From a virus: a stretch of DNA of 52,690 nucleotides. Of this stretch, positions 13,845-22,651 are shown piece after piece; within the stretch, counting starts at the first letter, position 1; every line of letters begins with the position of its first letter. The notes beneath the pieces are model-generated. The model was given only the letters and a program-made list of their open reading frames with translations. It made no database searches and was not told the DNA's origin. The position numbers and the translations under genes were made by a program. The stretch spans positions 1 through 52,690 of the IMG/VR virus record IMGVR_UViG_3300031237_000006. The stretch is one strand, 5' to 3'.

Positions 13845-15619
13845 TACTTGACCTCCTCCCAGCCCTTCGGTACGGGATAGCCCTTCTGGAGCTTGGCGTA
13901 ACCACCCTTGCCGTCTGTGACGAGCTTCTCGCCTGGCTGGAGACCGGCACGGGTGTTCTTCCACGTATCCCGAGTCATGCGATCCAACTGGGCGAGCTTC
14001 TCCTTGAGCGCGGTCGGTGTCTTACCGGGGACTCCGGCAACCTGTGAGATGACTGCCTGCTGCGCGGCGTCAATGATGTCGCCCATCAAGGCGATCTTCA
14101 CCGCCCGAGACGTTTTGGTATCGAAAAACGACGATGTGGCTGCTGACTGCCAACGGGTCACGTCCTCGTTCGTCATCACACCAGACTCCACCATCCTGGC
14201 GAGATACGACGTCGCCGCCGCAGTAGAATCTTGGTAGGCACGTGCAATAGGATCTGATCCTGTCCGAGCGCCGACGTGCAAGCGAATTCCCTGAGCCAAT
14301 GCATCCTGCCATCGGTCAGCCGTAATGAGCTTATCCGCGATAGCGTTCATATCGCCAAACGCCGTTCTCTGCGGCTGCAACGCCATCAATGCTTTCTGCT
14401 GCTCTGGGCGGGCGAAGCGGTAGCTCCCCTTACGAAGCTCTCCGACGGTGATTCCTTGCGGAGGTTTGATGATCTGCCCACTCTGGACGAGGGCAGTCAC
14501 GTCGATATGCTGATCGCGTTCCTCGGCCGGTGCAGGCATCGTCATAGCGAGTTCAGCGGCAGCAAGCCCCTTCTTCAAGGACTCTTGAATCCGCTGATCC
14601 TGGGCCGCCTTGACCGCTCCAGCGATCTGTTCTTTCGACGCCAGGGCAGGGGTTAGCGGCTTTCCATTCGGCCCGGTATACATCGCCGCAAGAAGCTCCT
14701 GCGCGGTCTCTGTCATCTTCGGGCCTTCCAGGGCCTTCAGGGCGGCCTCGCCAGTCGATAGGCCGATATTGGCGATGTGCTTCTCATTCTCCTTGTTCGC
14801 CACATACTGATTGAATACGCGCTGTAGTGTAGGAGACTTTTCTAGCGTCTCCTTGACCTGTGGATCGGTCAGGAATTTCTGCATATCTAGCGGGTTATCT
14901 CGTGAGCCTCCAAGGCTCGCCACGACCTTTGGCAGCACATCCTGAACCATCGCCAGAGCATCAGCGTCCTTCTGTTCCCGCCACCGCTTCAAGACTTTCT
15001 CGTTATCCTCGGTAGATTTGGTCTGTCCTAGTTCAGCGAGGATACGCGGCTGATCTTTCTGCCATAGCGGATCGTTGAACATCTCGGAATACGTTCCGGC
15101 AACATCACGGGATGTCAGAGCCTGCTCGATGATGTCTGGGCGCATATTCATCCCAGCCATCTGTGACCGCTGGGTCAGGATTTGCTGAAGATACGGCTTT
15201 ATAGTCTTCTGCTGATCTGGGGCATACGTGTGAAATTTATCGAGCTGCTCGACCATCTCTTTGTATGTCTGTTGCTGAAGCTGGCGTTCCTGTGACTTGA
15301 TATTCGCTATGCCTTGGAGTTTTGGCAGCTCGTTCAACGCATAGAGATACGCATCTTCCGCTGAGGCCGTATTCTTTGCGGCCGGATTGAACCCGCTGAT
15401 CGCCTGGAGATTTCGAGTGATCATCTCCTCGACATTCGGAACATTACCGCCAATTGAAGTTAGCGGAGCACGCTGGAATCCAGGCATCGCAGAGGTGGCA
15501 GGTGGACGTGGAGGGAGAGGCGATCCCCCAATCGGGAGTCCGCCCTGCGCTCCAGGAGCTAGAATGCTCCCTTGCTGGGGAGTGAATCCTGACGCGAATT
15601 CTTCGAGCGGATCAGCCAC
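13844..15619 (-). CDS. Large internal virion protein candidate
   Basis: 591 residues, nearly all helical after a Pro/Gly-rich first 50. Long stretches rich in Gln, Lys and Glu (QERQLQQQTYKEMVEQLDKF; RVFNQYVANKENEK) and no cysteines in most of the chain. It lies between the Gln-rich 269-residue protein and the membrane-active 478-residue protein, forming a three-gene set like the ejection proteins of podoviruses. No lysozyme motif is visible in it. Confidence 0.6.
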   Translation of the reverse strand: MADPLEEFASGFTPQQGSILAPGAQGGLPIGGSPLPPRPPATSAMPGFQRAPLTSIGGNVPNVEEMITRNLQAISGFNPAAKNTASAEDAYLYALNELPKLQGIANIKSQERQLQQQTYKEMVEQLDKFHTYAPDQQKTIKPYLQQILTQRSQMAGMNMRPDIIEQALTSRDVAGTYSEMFNDPLWQKDQPRILAELGQTKSTEDNEKVLKRWREQKDADALAMVQDVLPKVVASLGGSRDNPLDMQKFLTDPQVKETLEKSPTLQRVFNQYVANKENEKHIANIGLSTGEAALKALEGPKMTETAQELLAAMYTGPNGKPLTPALASKEQIAGAVKAAQDQRIQESLKKGLAAAELAMTMPAPAEERDQHIDVTALVQSGQIIKPPQGITVGELRKGSYRFARPEQQKALMALQPQRTAFGDMNAIADKLITADRWQDALAQGIRLHVGARTGSDPIARAYQDSTAAATSYLARMVESGVMTNEDVTRWQSAATSSFFDTKTSRAVKIALMGDIIDAAQQAVISQVAGVPGKTPTALKEKLAQLDRMTRDTWKNTRAGLQPGEKLVTDGKGGYAKLQKGYPVPKGWEEVK

Positions 15620-16429
15620 TTAGAACCCCCAGAGATTCTTGATTCCCTGACCTGACGTGCCCGGCCTGGCTCCGCCAGTGATGGGATTCGTCCCGGTCCC
15701 GTAGTACAGATCCATCCCTGCCTTCGCGCCGCCGAGGATATCCCCAGCACCGAGTGACCATGTAGGTGACTTGCTTGTACCGCCGCCGCTCGTCGTTTGT
15801 GTCATCGGAGAGCTAGCAATGCGCTGTTGGGCAAGCTGGTTCCCGAACGAGTACGACCCAGGCTGTGCCTGCGCCAACTGAAGCCGGTTGTTCGCCGCGT
15901 TCTGTTGAAGCTGCTGCCCGAAGTCGAGAACGCCACGGTACAGGTTCTGATTCTGCCCGCTCAGATCGAGCGCAGACTTGGCCTGCTGCCCGCCCATCTG
16001 GGCTTGGTAATTTGCCAACTGGCGTAGGTAGTCTCCGCCGATAGGCGAGTCACTAATTGTCATCCCGCGTCGTGCGGCTTCCTGCGATGCGGTTTGCTGC
16101 ATCTGGGCGAGCTGGGGCGCCATGATTGACTGGTAATACTGCTGGAGTGCCTGTTGCTGGGCTGGATTGATTAACTGCTGCCCGCCCATAATTCCCTGAA
16201 GATTAGTTGCAGCCTGCCCCTGGAGGCCCTGAAGCTGCCCGAACAGCGGGCTTTGCTCGTATTGCTGCTGTGCTTGCATCGCCCGCTGAAGCTCCTGAGC
16301 CTGCTGCTGGGCGACCTGCTGATTGATCGTCTGGAGCAACGATTCCTGAGACGACATCGGAGCGATGTTCCGCGTCATTGTCGTTGTCTGCGGCTTCGTC
16401 TTGCTGCCGCCACCAAATGTGACCGACAT
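15620..16429 (-). CDS. Gln-rich internal virion protein candidate
   Basis: 269 residues from ATG 16429 (TAATG overlap with the acetyltransferase gene). About a fifth of the residues between 20 and 190 are glutamine (QQVAQQQAQELQ; QQLQQNAANN), with a Gly/Thr/Ser-rich tail. This composition is common in podoviral ejection proteins. First of the three-gene internal protein set. Confidence 0.6.
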   Translation of the reverse strand: MSVTFGGGSKTKPQTTTMTRNIAPMSSQESLLQTINQQVAQQQAQELQRAMQAQQQYEQSPLFGQLQGLQGQAATNLQGIMGGQQLINPAQQQALQQYYQSIMAPQLAQMQQTASQEAARRGMTISDSPIGGDYLRQLANYQAQMGGQQAKSALDLSGQNQNLYRGVLDFGQQLQQNAANNRLQLAQAQPGSYSFGNQLAQQRIASSPMTQTTSGGGTSKSPTWSLGAGDILGGAKAGMDLYYGTGTNPITGGARPGTSGQGIKNLWGF

Positions 16430-16812
16430 TAAAGGCTCCTCAACCACATGGTTCCGTGACCGTTGTTGACCGCACCGAGCTTCGGCATCACCTCGTTCAC
16501 CTCACGCTTCTCTCCGACAAATGCGGCCCAAGCAGTCACCCCGAGCGAGCGGAACAGTAGTTCCAGTGACTCCCAGAGCTTGACGGCGGCTCGGCCTTTC
16601 TGGTGCTCGGGGAGTACGCCCATCTCGGTCACAATCGCGTAGGGGTGTCCGGCCATTCCGGCGATGAACCCGATCACCTGAGCCTGTCGCTCCGCGACAA
16701 GGAGAATTCCTGTCCAATGTGAGTAATCCAGACCGTCAGTCTTGATCCCGCACTGTTCAACAATGTCGGTAATCGCCGGGATATCTTCCTGCCGAGCGGG
16801 GCGGACGATCAT
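16429..16812 (-). CDS. GNAT-family N-acetyltransferase
   Basis: 127 residues. MIVRPARQEDIPAI at the N-terminus, the beta strands around ILLVAERQAQVIGFIAG, and the acetyl-CoA loop VLPEHQKGRAAVKLWE (68-83; the usual Q/RxxGxG/A is QKGRA) define GNAT. It sits among tail genes and overlaps both neighbours, so it is made late. It may acetylate a virion protein, a host factor or a peptidoglycan or sugar group; the target is unknown. Confidence 0.75.
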   Translation of the reverse strand: MIVRPARQEDIPAITDIVEQCGIKTDGLDYSHWTGILLVAERQAQVIGFIAGMAGHPYAIVTEMGVLPEHQKGRAAVKLWESLELLFRSLGVTAWAAFVGEKREVNEVMPKLGAVNNGHGTMWLRSL

Positions 16813-17426
16813 ACGGTCTCCACGGGCCAGCGATATGTGATGCCGTTGAGCGAGAGCGTGGCGTAATTTGTGGGAGGCGGCGGTGGAGTTGAAGCAGTAC
16901 GAGTGCGCCCTTGGATGAAATATTCATACTCAGTCGGAACTGAGTTGAGTACAGTCCCGTTACCAAAGAAACGGATAACCGCACCGATCTGGTAGCCATG
17001 CCCGGCCACGTTGGGGGTCATGCCGCCAATGCGAAGCGGGGCTGCCAACATACGCCTGGATACCGGGCTTAACGGGGCCACTCCTGGCGGGCCCATCCGA
17101 GTGATACTGTTGACTAGGACCGCCTCAGACATCTCGGCTCCGTTCTCGGCTAGAAACTTGAGCCGATAGTCGGGGACTGCAATGGCTGTTCCCGCCGTGG
17201 TGATGTCATACAGCCCGAGATAGACATCCATAGCCGTGCCTTCGATGCCACCCGGGTTGGCATAAACAATATGGGCGCATTCAGCACCTAGGATCTCGAC
17301 ATCGACATTCTCGTTAGGACCCCATACGCTGTCCTGATTGAACGGACCTGGATAGTGCCACGCCTGAGTCGTCTGGAAGTCCTGAAATGGTAGCGTGAAC
17401 GAGTCGCTGACGTAAAATGAAGCCAT
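16809..17426 (-). CDS. Tail-associated hypothetical protein
   Basis: 205 residues, beta-rich, few charged helices, with a six-Pro linker (TPPPPPPT-like at about 180) before a short C-terminal domain NYATLSLNGITYRWPVETV. It lies directly after the tail-fibre gene and is coupled to it, so a fibre tip, baseplate or attachment protein is plausible. No family recognised. Confidence 0.5.
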   Translation of the reverse strand: MASFYVSDSFTLPFQDFQTTQAWHYPGPFNQDSVWGPNENVDVEILGAECAHIVYANPGGIEGTAMDVYLGLYDITTAGTAIAVPDYRLKFLAENGAEMSEAVLVNSITRMGPPGVAPLSPVSRRMLAAPLRIGGMTPNVAGHGYQIGAVIRFFGNGTVLNSVPTEYEYFIQGRTRTASTPPPPPTNYATLSLNGITYRWPVETV

Positions 17427-18415
17427 TAGCTCTCCTGAGGTCCCATTGCCATGACGTAGACTTGATCTGCATCAATCGCTGTGCCTGTTGCTGCGGCAGC
17501 CGTATGAATAATTGTCGAGGTGGAGGACATGCCTCCCTGCTGTACAGAGGCAATCATCAACCCTGGCCCTGTCGATTGCATTGCTGTCGCCATAACGAGG
17601 TATGCTGATGCTTGCTGGAACGGTCGAGACCAAGTGATCGTATATTGCCCATTAGAATCACGGACTACGGAACTGACGCCAAAAGATGCGTAAATAGATG
17701 CGCCGACTTTTCCTCGGAACGTGACCCACGCGCTCGGAACGTTCTCTTTGTACAGCGCATGACGCTGCGGAGGAGACATGACACTGGCCGGGACAAACGC
17801 CGTCGCGACTGTGACATCGACGGTATCAGCAGAGCCTAGTGTGAGTCGCCCCGTGCCCTTCGTATCAATTGTTAACGGGATATTGGTGTCAGCACCAGCC
17901 ACGTCGATGACGACAGCAGCCGTTGTCTGCGACGGCGTGACCCGAAGGTAGTTTGTCGCGTTGGTATACGCGCTCGCCTGAAGGACGATCCGCCCAGCCG
18001 AGACCAGGTTGACAGTCCCGGCGGTCAAGCTCATCACGCCATCGTCAGGACCACCGAACGCGAGGGCAGGGTAGAACCGCTCATTGATCGAGCCATCACG
18101 CTTGAACTCGACATAGGACGTACCGGTAGTCCGTGCGACAACGCTGAACGCCGTAGCCCCGCCGGCAGTCAGGCTGACTTGATCGGCACCAGGGGATTCA
18201 AGGCCGGTATTCGTATCCCCGGTAAACGCGAGTCCGGGGGATGATGCGGTCCCCCTGGCGAGGTCTACGAGGGAGAACCCGTCGAAGTCCAGATTCTGTG
18301 TTAGCGGGGTTATGAGCGAACCCGCGTTGTCGATCAAATTGTTAAACTCGGCGTTCAGATCGGACGCACTCAGGACTTCCCCTGAGATCCAGTTATGTAC
18401 GCGCGATAGAGCCAC
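17426..18415 (-). CDS. Tail fibre protein
   Basis: 329 residues. The N-terminus has HNWISGEVLSASDLNAEFNN, the usual start of fibre proteins that attach to podoviral tails. GLAFTGDTNTGLESPGADQV (about 61-80) and SLTAGGATAF are phage fibre repeats. Beta-rich shaft to about 230, then a C-terminal domain likely to bind the receptor. It probably docks on the tail hub encoded upstream. Confidence 0.75.
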   Translation of the reverse strand: MALSRVHNWISGEVLSASDLNAEFNNLIDNAGSLITPLTQNLDFDGFSLVDLARGTASSPGLAFTGDTNTGLESPGADQVSLTAGGATAFSVVARTTGTSYVEFKRDGSINERFYPALAFGGPDDGVMSLTAGTVNLVSAGRIVLQASAYTNATNYLRVTPSQTTAAVVIDVAGADTNIPLTIDTKGTGRLTLGSADTVDVTVATAFVPASVMSPPQRHALYKENVPSAWVTFRGKVGASIYASFGVSSVVRDSNGQYTITWSRPFQQASAYLVMATAMQSTGPGLMIASVQQGGMSSTSTIIHTAAAATGTAIDADQVYVMAMGPQES

Positions 18416-18424
18416 TACACGCTC

Positions 18425-18625
18425 CTACGAAGGCAAGGATTCGTCAACACCGTGGATCTCCATGAACAATTCGAGGTAATGTGGCTCCATATCCTGACTC
18501 GAAGAACTCTGATACCAGCGGAGCTGGAGATCCCTGAAATCCCCGTTCATCCTGAATGGAATGGTCCGATACTGGCCACCACCGAGAGTACCGAGCGTCG
18601 AGTTATCGAGGGTAAATGTGCCCAC
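18425..18625 (-). CDS. 66-residue beta-rich virion protein candidate
   Basis: Starts one base into the hub gene's stop region and ends ten bases before the fibre gene. TFTLDNSTLGTLGGGQYRTI then FRDLQLRWYQSSSSQDME suggest a small beta sandwich. Its place between hub and fibre suggests a connector or fibre adaptor. Confidence 0.5.
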   Translation of the reverse strand: MGTFTLDNSTLGTLGGGQYRTIPFRMNGDFRDLQLRWYQSSSSQDMEPHYLELFMEIHGVDESLPS

Positions 18626-20034
18626 TAGGCGAGCGTGTTACCGCCTCCCTGTGAAATTGTCTGAGTCTGTGCGGCACTAGTATCTCGGGTATACTCGAAC
18701 GAGAAGTTGTAATTGCCCTTCGGACGAAGCGACCAGAACCCCGCATGAGCGCCCTTCTTGATTGCACTCGACCCGAAGTTCAGGAACGGTGTCTGCACGT
18801 CTCCGGTATACGCAGTCCCGCCAGCGATGCTACGGTCCGATACGTCAAGCTGATGCACATATCCGCCGCTTGTCCCGGCGAAGAGCTTGTGTCTCCGGCC
18901 GAGGATCTGCATCACCGCGAGACAGTTGGCGTTGACGTAGTTAGTATTGACGCCCCAGGACGCCCAGCGTCCAGGCTGGAAGCGGTAGTCATAGACGAGG
19001 TAGACAGACTTGGTAGTAGTGCCAGCAGGGGCGAAGGACCAAACCGCCTGGCCTTTGGCCTGGTAGTTGACACCCCAGCACTGGTTCAGGACGGTATGGT
19101 TCAGCGAGTCCTGGTAGTAGCTCAGGATAGGCCGTGCCAGGAACGCTTCAACGTAGTCACCGAATGCGGCTGTCGCGGCGAGAGAATGGAGCCCTCTGGG
19201 GCTGGGGAATACCAGGTCATCGTTGATCCTGAAGACCCCGTTATGGTTGACTGCGCCTACGCCGGTCACGAACGGTACTCGGGCGAAAGCATCACTCCCG
19301 CTTGCTGCTGACCCAGTAATCCGGTGGACGCTGAGCCTGTTCGGTCCCTTGGTGACGATCAGTTCATTCTTGTGGCTCGTGATACTCGTGATCCTGTCAC
19401 CGTCGTCAGGGTCGATGTCGATCGAGCCACTGCCGCCACCGGACCATGTAGTCGGGTCCAGGGTGTCGCTGAAGTAGAGCCGAGAGGGATTGGCTGCTAC
19501 CCCTGCCGCCCAGAGCAGGTTCTTGTGCTTGACCATGAACGCGAAGTTCGGAGCCCCAGCCCCGAGGTCGCTGGTCGATCCTGCTGAGCCATCCCATTGC
19601 TGAGGGACATCGACGTTGCTCGTCGACGCCCAGATCATCTTCGCGGTAAACGTCTCGAAGCATGGCTCCTTCGCGGTCTCCAGGCCCGTCTTGATGGCTG
19701 ACCATGTTCCGCTCAGGCTGGTCGACCTGAGGAGCTGAGTCCCCGCGTTGGCGATGTAGTTCTGTGTCTCCGAGCCTGCGGTGCCCTGGAGCCAGAAGTC
19801 GTAGAGCCCCTGGACACTGACCGCCGAGCCTGATTCGTCGAGCCTGGGACCGTACAGCGTGCTTCCGCCAACCTTGTGAGGTGCCCCGTCAAGCTCGTAA
19901 AAGACGTTATCCGACCTGAGCAGGAAGGGGACGTTGAGCGCATTGCCTTGTGGCGCTCCTGTGTAGACTGGGCCGAAGTCAGTTGCCCAGCCGCCACCGA
20001 TGGTGATGATGACCTTGCTTAAGCGGTCACTCAT
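18625..20034 (-). CDS. Tail hub / nozzle protein (podovirus tail tube-like)
   Basis: 469 residues, rich in beta strands, Gly, Ser and Trp. Motifs such as NVDVPQQWDGSAG, RLYFSDTLDPTTWSGGG and SIDIDPDDGDRITSI are those of beta-propeller-like tail hub or stabilisation proteins of short-tailed phages (P22 gp10-like in role). It directly follows the adaptor gene, as expected for neck-to-tail order. Confidence 0.65.
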   Translation of the reverse strand: MSDRLSKVIITIGGGWATDFGPVYTGAPQGNALNVPFLLRSDNVFYELDGAPHKVGGSTLYGPRLDESGSAVSVQGLYDFWLQGTAGSETQNYIANAGTQLLRSTSLSGTWSAIKTGLETAKEPCFETFTAKMIWASTSNVDVPQQWDGSAGSTSDLGAGAPNFAFMVKHKNLLWAAGVAANPSRLYFSDTLDPTTWSGGGSGSIDIDPDDGDRITSITSHKNELIVTKGPNRLSVHRITGSAASGSDAFARVPFVTGVGAVNHNGVFRINDDLVFPSPRGLHSLAATAAFGDYVEAFLARPILSYYQDSLNHTVLNQCWGVNYQAKGQAVWSFAPAGTTTKSVYLVYDYRFQPGRWASWGVNTNYVNANCLAVMQILGRRHKLFAGTSGGYVHQLDVSDRSIAGGTAYTGDVQTPFLNFGSSAIKKGAHAGFWSLRPKGNYNFSFEYTRDTSAAQTQTISQGGGNTLA

Positions 20035-20266
20035 CTTCCCCGTTTACCTCGAATCCTAGGATGAACATTCGCCCGATGACATGCTTCTGTGAGTCCCAGA
20101 ACTCTTCCTGGGCGTCCATAACGCTTTCAACTTCGGCATGACTCAGCCCGGTCCGTTCGCAGAGATATGGGATCAGGACCGCGCTCAGGCGCTCGACTTC
20201 TCGTTTCAGATCACCGTCATGCACCCCGTCACTCACGTCGTCATTCACGGAACGAATTCCAGGCAT
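20027..20266 (-). CDS. 79-residue helical hypothetical protein
   Basis: From ATG 20266 (an upstream in-frame start at 20299 lies deeper in the adaptor gene). Helical and acidic (DGDLKREVERLSAVLIPYLC; AEVESVMDAQEEFWDSQK). It overlaps the adaptor end by 26 bases and the hub start by eight, so translation is probably coupled. A neck or chaperone role is a guess. Confidence 0.55.
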   Translation of the reverse strand: MPGIRSVNDDVSDGVHDGDLKREVERLSAVLIPYLCERTGLSHAEVESVMDAQEEFWDSQKHVIGRMFILGFEVNGEDE

Positions 20267-21281
20267 CCGGGTTGGTCGTAAACCGTGACCCTGAGCCACG
20301 AGCGAAGAAGTACGGCTTGGTCGTCCTGGCCGGAATGATCCTCGGGTAATCTCGTTGTGGGTTCGAGTCTCCAGCTGCCCGCTTCACGCCGTCGGTGTAC
20401 TCGGTGTACGCTTCCTGTGACCGCTGGTCGTCTTTCTGGTCTCGATACCAGATAAAGCTGGCGTAACTGAGCAGGATATGCCGGTATCTGACTGGGATGA
20501 TCGGCTCATCAGCATCAGCGCTCATCTCGGTCTGCCCTACGCCAGCACTAGACACGGCTAGGTTCCGAGTCATGTACCGATACGGGATCGAGTACGCTTG
20601 GTCCGGGTGAGGGTAGAAGACGACCCTCGGGCGCCAGTCAGCGCTCCCTGACGGCCCGAGTTCTATCAACGTGCAACACTGCGGCGCATCGGCACGGATC
20701 GCATTTCTCGGGATCTTCCGGTAGAACTCGGCTGCGCCGAGAACCGGGATGTGCATTACGTCGCTGAACTGCCGAATATCGACAAGCCGGAAGAAGTCAG
20801 ACGCGAGCGCGTATTCGTCTTCGTAGTACCGATAACTGCCGTAAGCCAGGGCATAGGTCGAGGCGACATCAATGTCCTGGGTATACCGGGAACTGAGAGT
20901 TATTGACGTATCTGACCCGACCGACGAGACGGTGTAGACCTCTCCGCCGGTCGAGATATAGACCTTCCCGCCAGCGTTCGCGTTATTGAATCCCATCCCG
21001 CTGACAGCAGTATTCCAGAGCGTATTACTGCCTTCGAGCGTAGTCCGGCTCGTTGAGGCGATAGAGACAGAGCCGGTCGTATAGGGCGGCCGGGTGATCA
21101 ACGTCGCCGTCCGCTCTGCCCACGGCCAGTTCTGCTGGATATGGATGTCGTGGAGTGCGATGTTCAGGTAGCGCTTTGCAATTTGCTCTGATGCCCCGCT
21201 CGCGGTACTATCTGCTCGCATCCGGACGAGCAAATCACCAAATAATTCAGCAAATGTAGTAGGTTGACCAGTGGTAGCCAT
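20241..21281 (-). CDS. Head-tail adaptor / tail tubular protein
   Basis: 346 residues. Residues 15-50 (LLVRMRADSTASGASEQIAK, then RYLNIALHDIH) and the RTATLITRPPYTTGSVSIA strand match the adaptor proteins that bind the portal in podoviruses. A beta domain follows to about 150, then helices with YRDQKDDQRSQEAYTEYTDG. Its leader is interrupted by the homing endonuclease on the other strand at 21297-21716; no good ribosome site is left before ATG 21281. Confidence 0.65.
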   Translation of the reverse strand: MATTGQPTTFAELFGDLLVRMRADSTASGASEQIAKRYLNIALHDIHIQQNWPWAERTATLITRPPYTTGSVSIASTSRTTLEGSNTLWNTAVSGMGFNNANAGGKVYISTGGEVYTVSSVGSDTSITLSSRYTQDIDVASTYALAYGSYRYYEDEYALASDFFRLVDIRQFSDVMHIPVLGAAEFYRKIPRNAIRADAPQCCTLIELGPSGSADWRPRVVFYPHPDQAYSIPYRYMTRNLAVSSAGVGQTEMSADADEPIIPVRYRHILLSYASFIWYRDQKDDQRSQEAYTEYTDGVKRAAGDSNPQRDYPRIIPARTTKPYFFARGSGSRFTTNPDAWNSFRE

Positions 21282-21296
21282 GGTATATTACTTGAT

Positions 21297-21716
21297 ATGA
21301 AGAGAATGGCCTGGCATGATGCCAAGTGGCTCGCTGGAGTGCTTGATTGCGAGGGTTGGATTGGAATGGTCCGTGTCTCGCACGCCAATAACCCCAAGTG
21401 GTCTACCTATTACTGCGGAGTCACAGTAGGCAACACAAATAGACGCCTTATCACTCGGCTCATACGAATGACTGGTGTGGGCGTATATAGTCGTTTCGAC
21501 ACCAAGGATGGCGTGAGAAAAGTTCGCCATGCTTGGGATGTTAGACGCCGTCAGGAGGTTCGGGATATCCTGACGGCAGTTCGTCCGTATCTTCTGTTGA
21601 AGCGACAACAGGCTAATCTTATTTTGTCCCTTCCCTCTGGTTTCAAGCATGTGCCTGCGCTCCGAAAGAAGGTCCATGAGCAATTACGCCTTCTGAACAA
21701 GAAGGGGATTGCTTAG
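21297..21716 (+). CDS. LAGLIDADG homing endonuclease, antisense in the late block
   Basis: 139 residues. WLAGVLDCEGWIGM at 11-24 is a LAGLIDADG motif with the catalytic acidic residue (LAGVLDCEG). There is only one motif, so it should act as a homodimer. The C-terminal helices (VRDILTAVRPYLLLKRQQAN) fit the family. It is the only rightward gene within the leftward virion block and sits exactly between two genes, the mark of a free-standing homing element. No intron boundary is evident. Confidence 0.75.
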   Translation: MKRMAWHDAKWLAGVLDCEGWIGMVRVSHANNPKWSTYYCGVTVGNTNRRLITRLIRMTGVGVYSRFDTKDGVRKVRHAWDVRRRQEVRDILTAVRPYLLLKRQQANLILSLPSGFKHVPALRKKVHEQLRLLNKKGIA

Positions 21717-21737
21717 TCGGCTGGCCGTATGTGGACA

Positions 21738-22094
21738 CTAGGCGTCCTTCTCGTCCCCGTACTCACAGCCGGTAGGATAGAGACGCTTCGCCTGCTCGAC
21801 TGGGAGCACGCGCTTGACCGTGATCCTGCCGCCAGCTTGACCGACTGTCAGGTACGCCCAGTCTGGAGTTCCGGTCGAATCCAGATGAATGAATAGATCT
21901 CGCTCAGGCCACGAGATGACCCGCCACTCGGGGCCAATCTGTGCCAACTGGCCGCCGTTCTCACAGACGGTCACGATCTGGCTGGTCAGGGTGGCATCGG
22001 TATAAGTCCGAAACGGGAACGGTGGTGCTGAGGCTGCCATGACAGGGGCAACCATCAGCATAAGACTCAATGAGATGAGAAGCAGTCGCTTCAT
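21738..22094 (-). CDS. Secreted or periplasmic hypothetical protein with signal peptide
   Basis: 118 residues. KR followed by LLLISLSLMLMVAPVMAASA is a clear signal peptide with an AxA-type cleavage site near residue 21. The mature part has two cysteines (VCENGG and TGCEYG) that could form a disulfide, and a beta-rich body. It follows the phospholipase-like gene. A role in the envelope during lysis or in superinfection exclusion is possible. Confidence 0.65.
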   Translation of the reverse strand: MKRLLLISLSLMLMVAPVMAASAPPFPFRTYTDATLTSQIVTVCENGGQLAQIGPEWRVISWPERDLFIHLDSTGTPDWAYLTVGQAGGRITVKRVLPVEQAKRLYPTGCEYGDEKDA

Positions 22095-22405
22095 TTATTC
22101 CACGCTTTCTGCCCGAACCATTTGACGCCCACCCAGCGCCACCAGCTCATCGGGCTTATGACACCAAAGACAGAACGAGACTGGATGACTTGACGGAATC
22201 TGGCGTCAGCTTCAGACTTGAAGATCGGCTCCCCGTCGAGCCATTGATGGGTTCTGTAATGGCAGTCATGTTCGAGGCAGGCATCGAGGTAGAAGTCTGG
22301 GACGCCTGAGCAGCCGTCAGCCTCAAGCTTCTTTGCGCGGACTCGAACGTGCAGCCAGTAACTATCCTCGGGAGGAGGAACAGACTTCTTCCAGTACGGT
22401 GCCAC
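22091..22405 (-). CDS. Phospholipase A2-like protein
   Basis: 104 residues from GTG 22405, abutting the previous stop. DGCSGVPDFYLDACLEHDCHY (31-50; Cys32, Asp37, Cys43, His46, Asp47, Cys48) has the Cys-x-x-His-Asp arrangement of phospholipase A2 and of small phage proteins with that fold. The C-terminus is Trp-rich (SPMSWWRWVGVKWFGQ), suited to membrane contact. It may attack phospholipid at lysis or entry. Disulfides and calcium binding are inferred, and it lacks a signal peptide. Confidence 0.55.
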   Translation of the reverse strand: MAPYWKKSVPPPEDSYWLHVRVRAKKLEADGCSGVPDFYLDACLEHDCHYRTHQWLDGEPIFKSEADARFRQVIQSRSVFGVISPMSWWRWVGVKWFGQKAWNK

Positions 22406-22519
22406 TTACTTGAGCGCACCTCCGAAGCGAGACTTCAGGATCGAGATGACTTCAAGCCCGGCGGCAAGGTCGCCGTTGTAGGCTTGCCAGCAGAGACGAA
22501 TGAATCGGAAATACGCCAC
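22406..22519 (-). CDS. 37-residue hypothetical mini-protein
   Basis: GTG 22519 overlaps the preceding stop (TAGTG) and the TAA abuts the next GTG. Reads VAYFRFIRLCWQAYNGDL then AAGLEVISILKSRFGGALK: basic, amphipathic, perhaps membrane-associated. Supported by exact packing only. Confidence 0.45.
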   Translation of the reverse strand: MAYFRFIRLCWQAYNGDLAAGLEVISILKSRFGGALK

Positions 22520-22629
22520 TACGGCAGCAACGCCTTCACATAGCTCGACAGGTCCAGGATGGCGTCAGCCGCCCAGCCGGTCAGGAACGCGATCAACTTG
22601 CCGTAGTGCTTCGCAAACAGGTCAGCCAT
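22519..22629 (-). CDS. 36-residue amphipathic mini-protein
   Basis: ATG 22629 is preceded by AAGGAG at about eight bases. Sequence MADLFAKHYGKLIAFLTG then WAADAILDLSSYVKALLP has one hydrophobic patch. It forms a tiny coupled set with the next two genes, ending in the phospholipase-like protein. A small membrane effector is plausible. Confidence 0.5.
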   Translation of the reverse strand: MADLFAKHYGKLIAFLTGWAADAILDLSSYVKALLP

Positions 22630-22651
22630 GATATATCTCCTTATGGGTTAT

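Noticed and set aside
20358-20375. GGTTCGAGTC, a tRNA T-loop look-alike
   Set aside because: It lies inside the adaptor gene and has no matching acceptor or D-arm.
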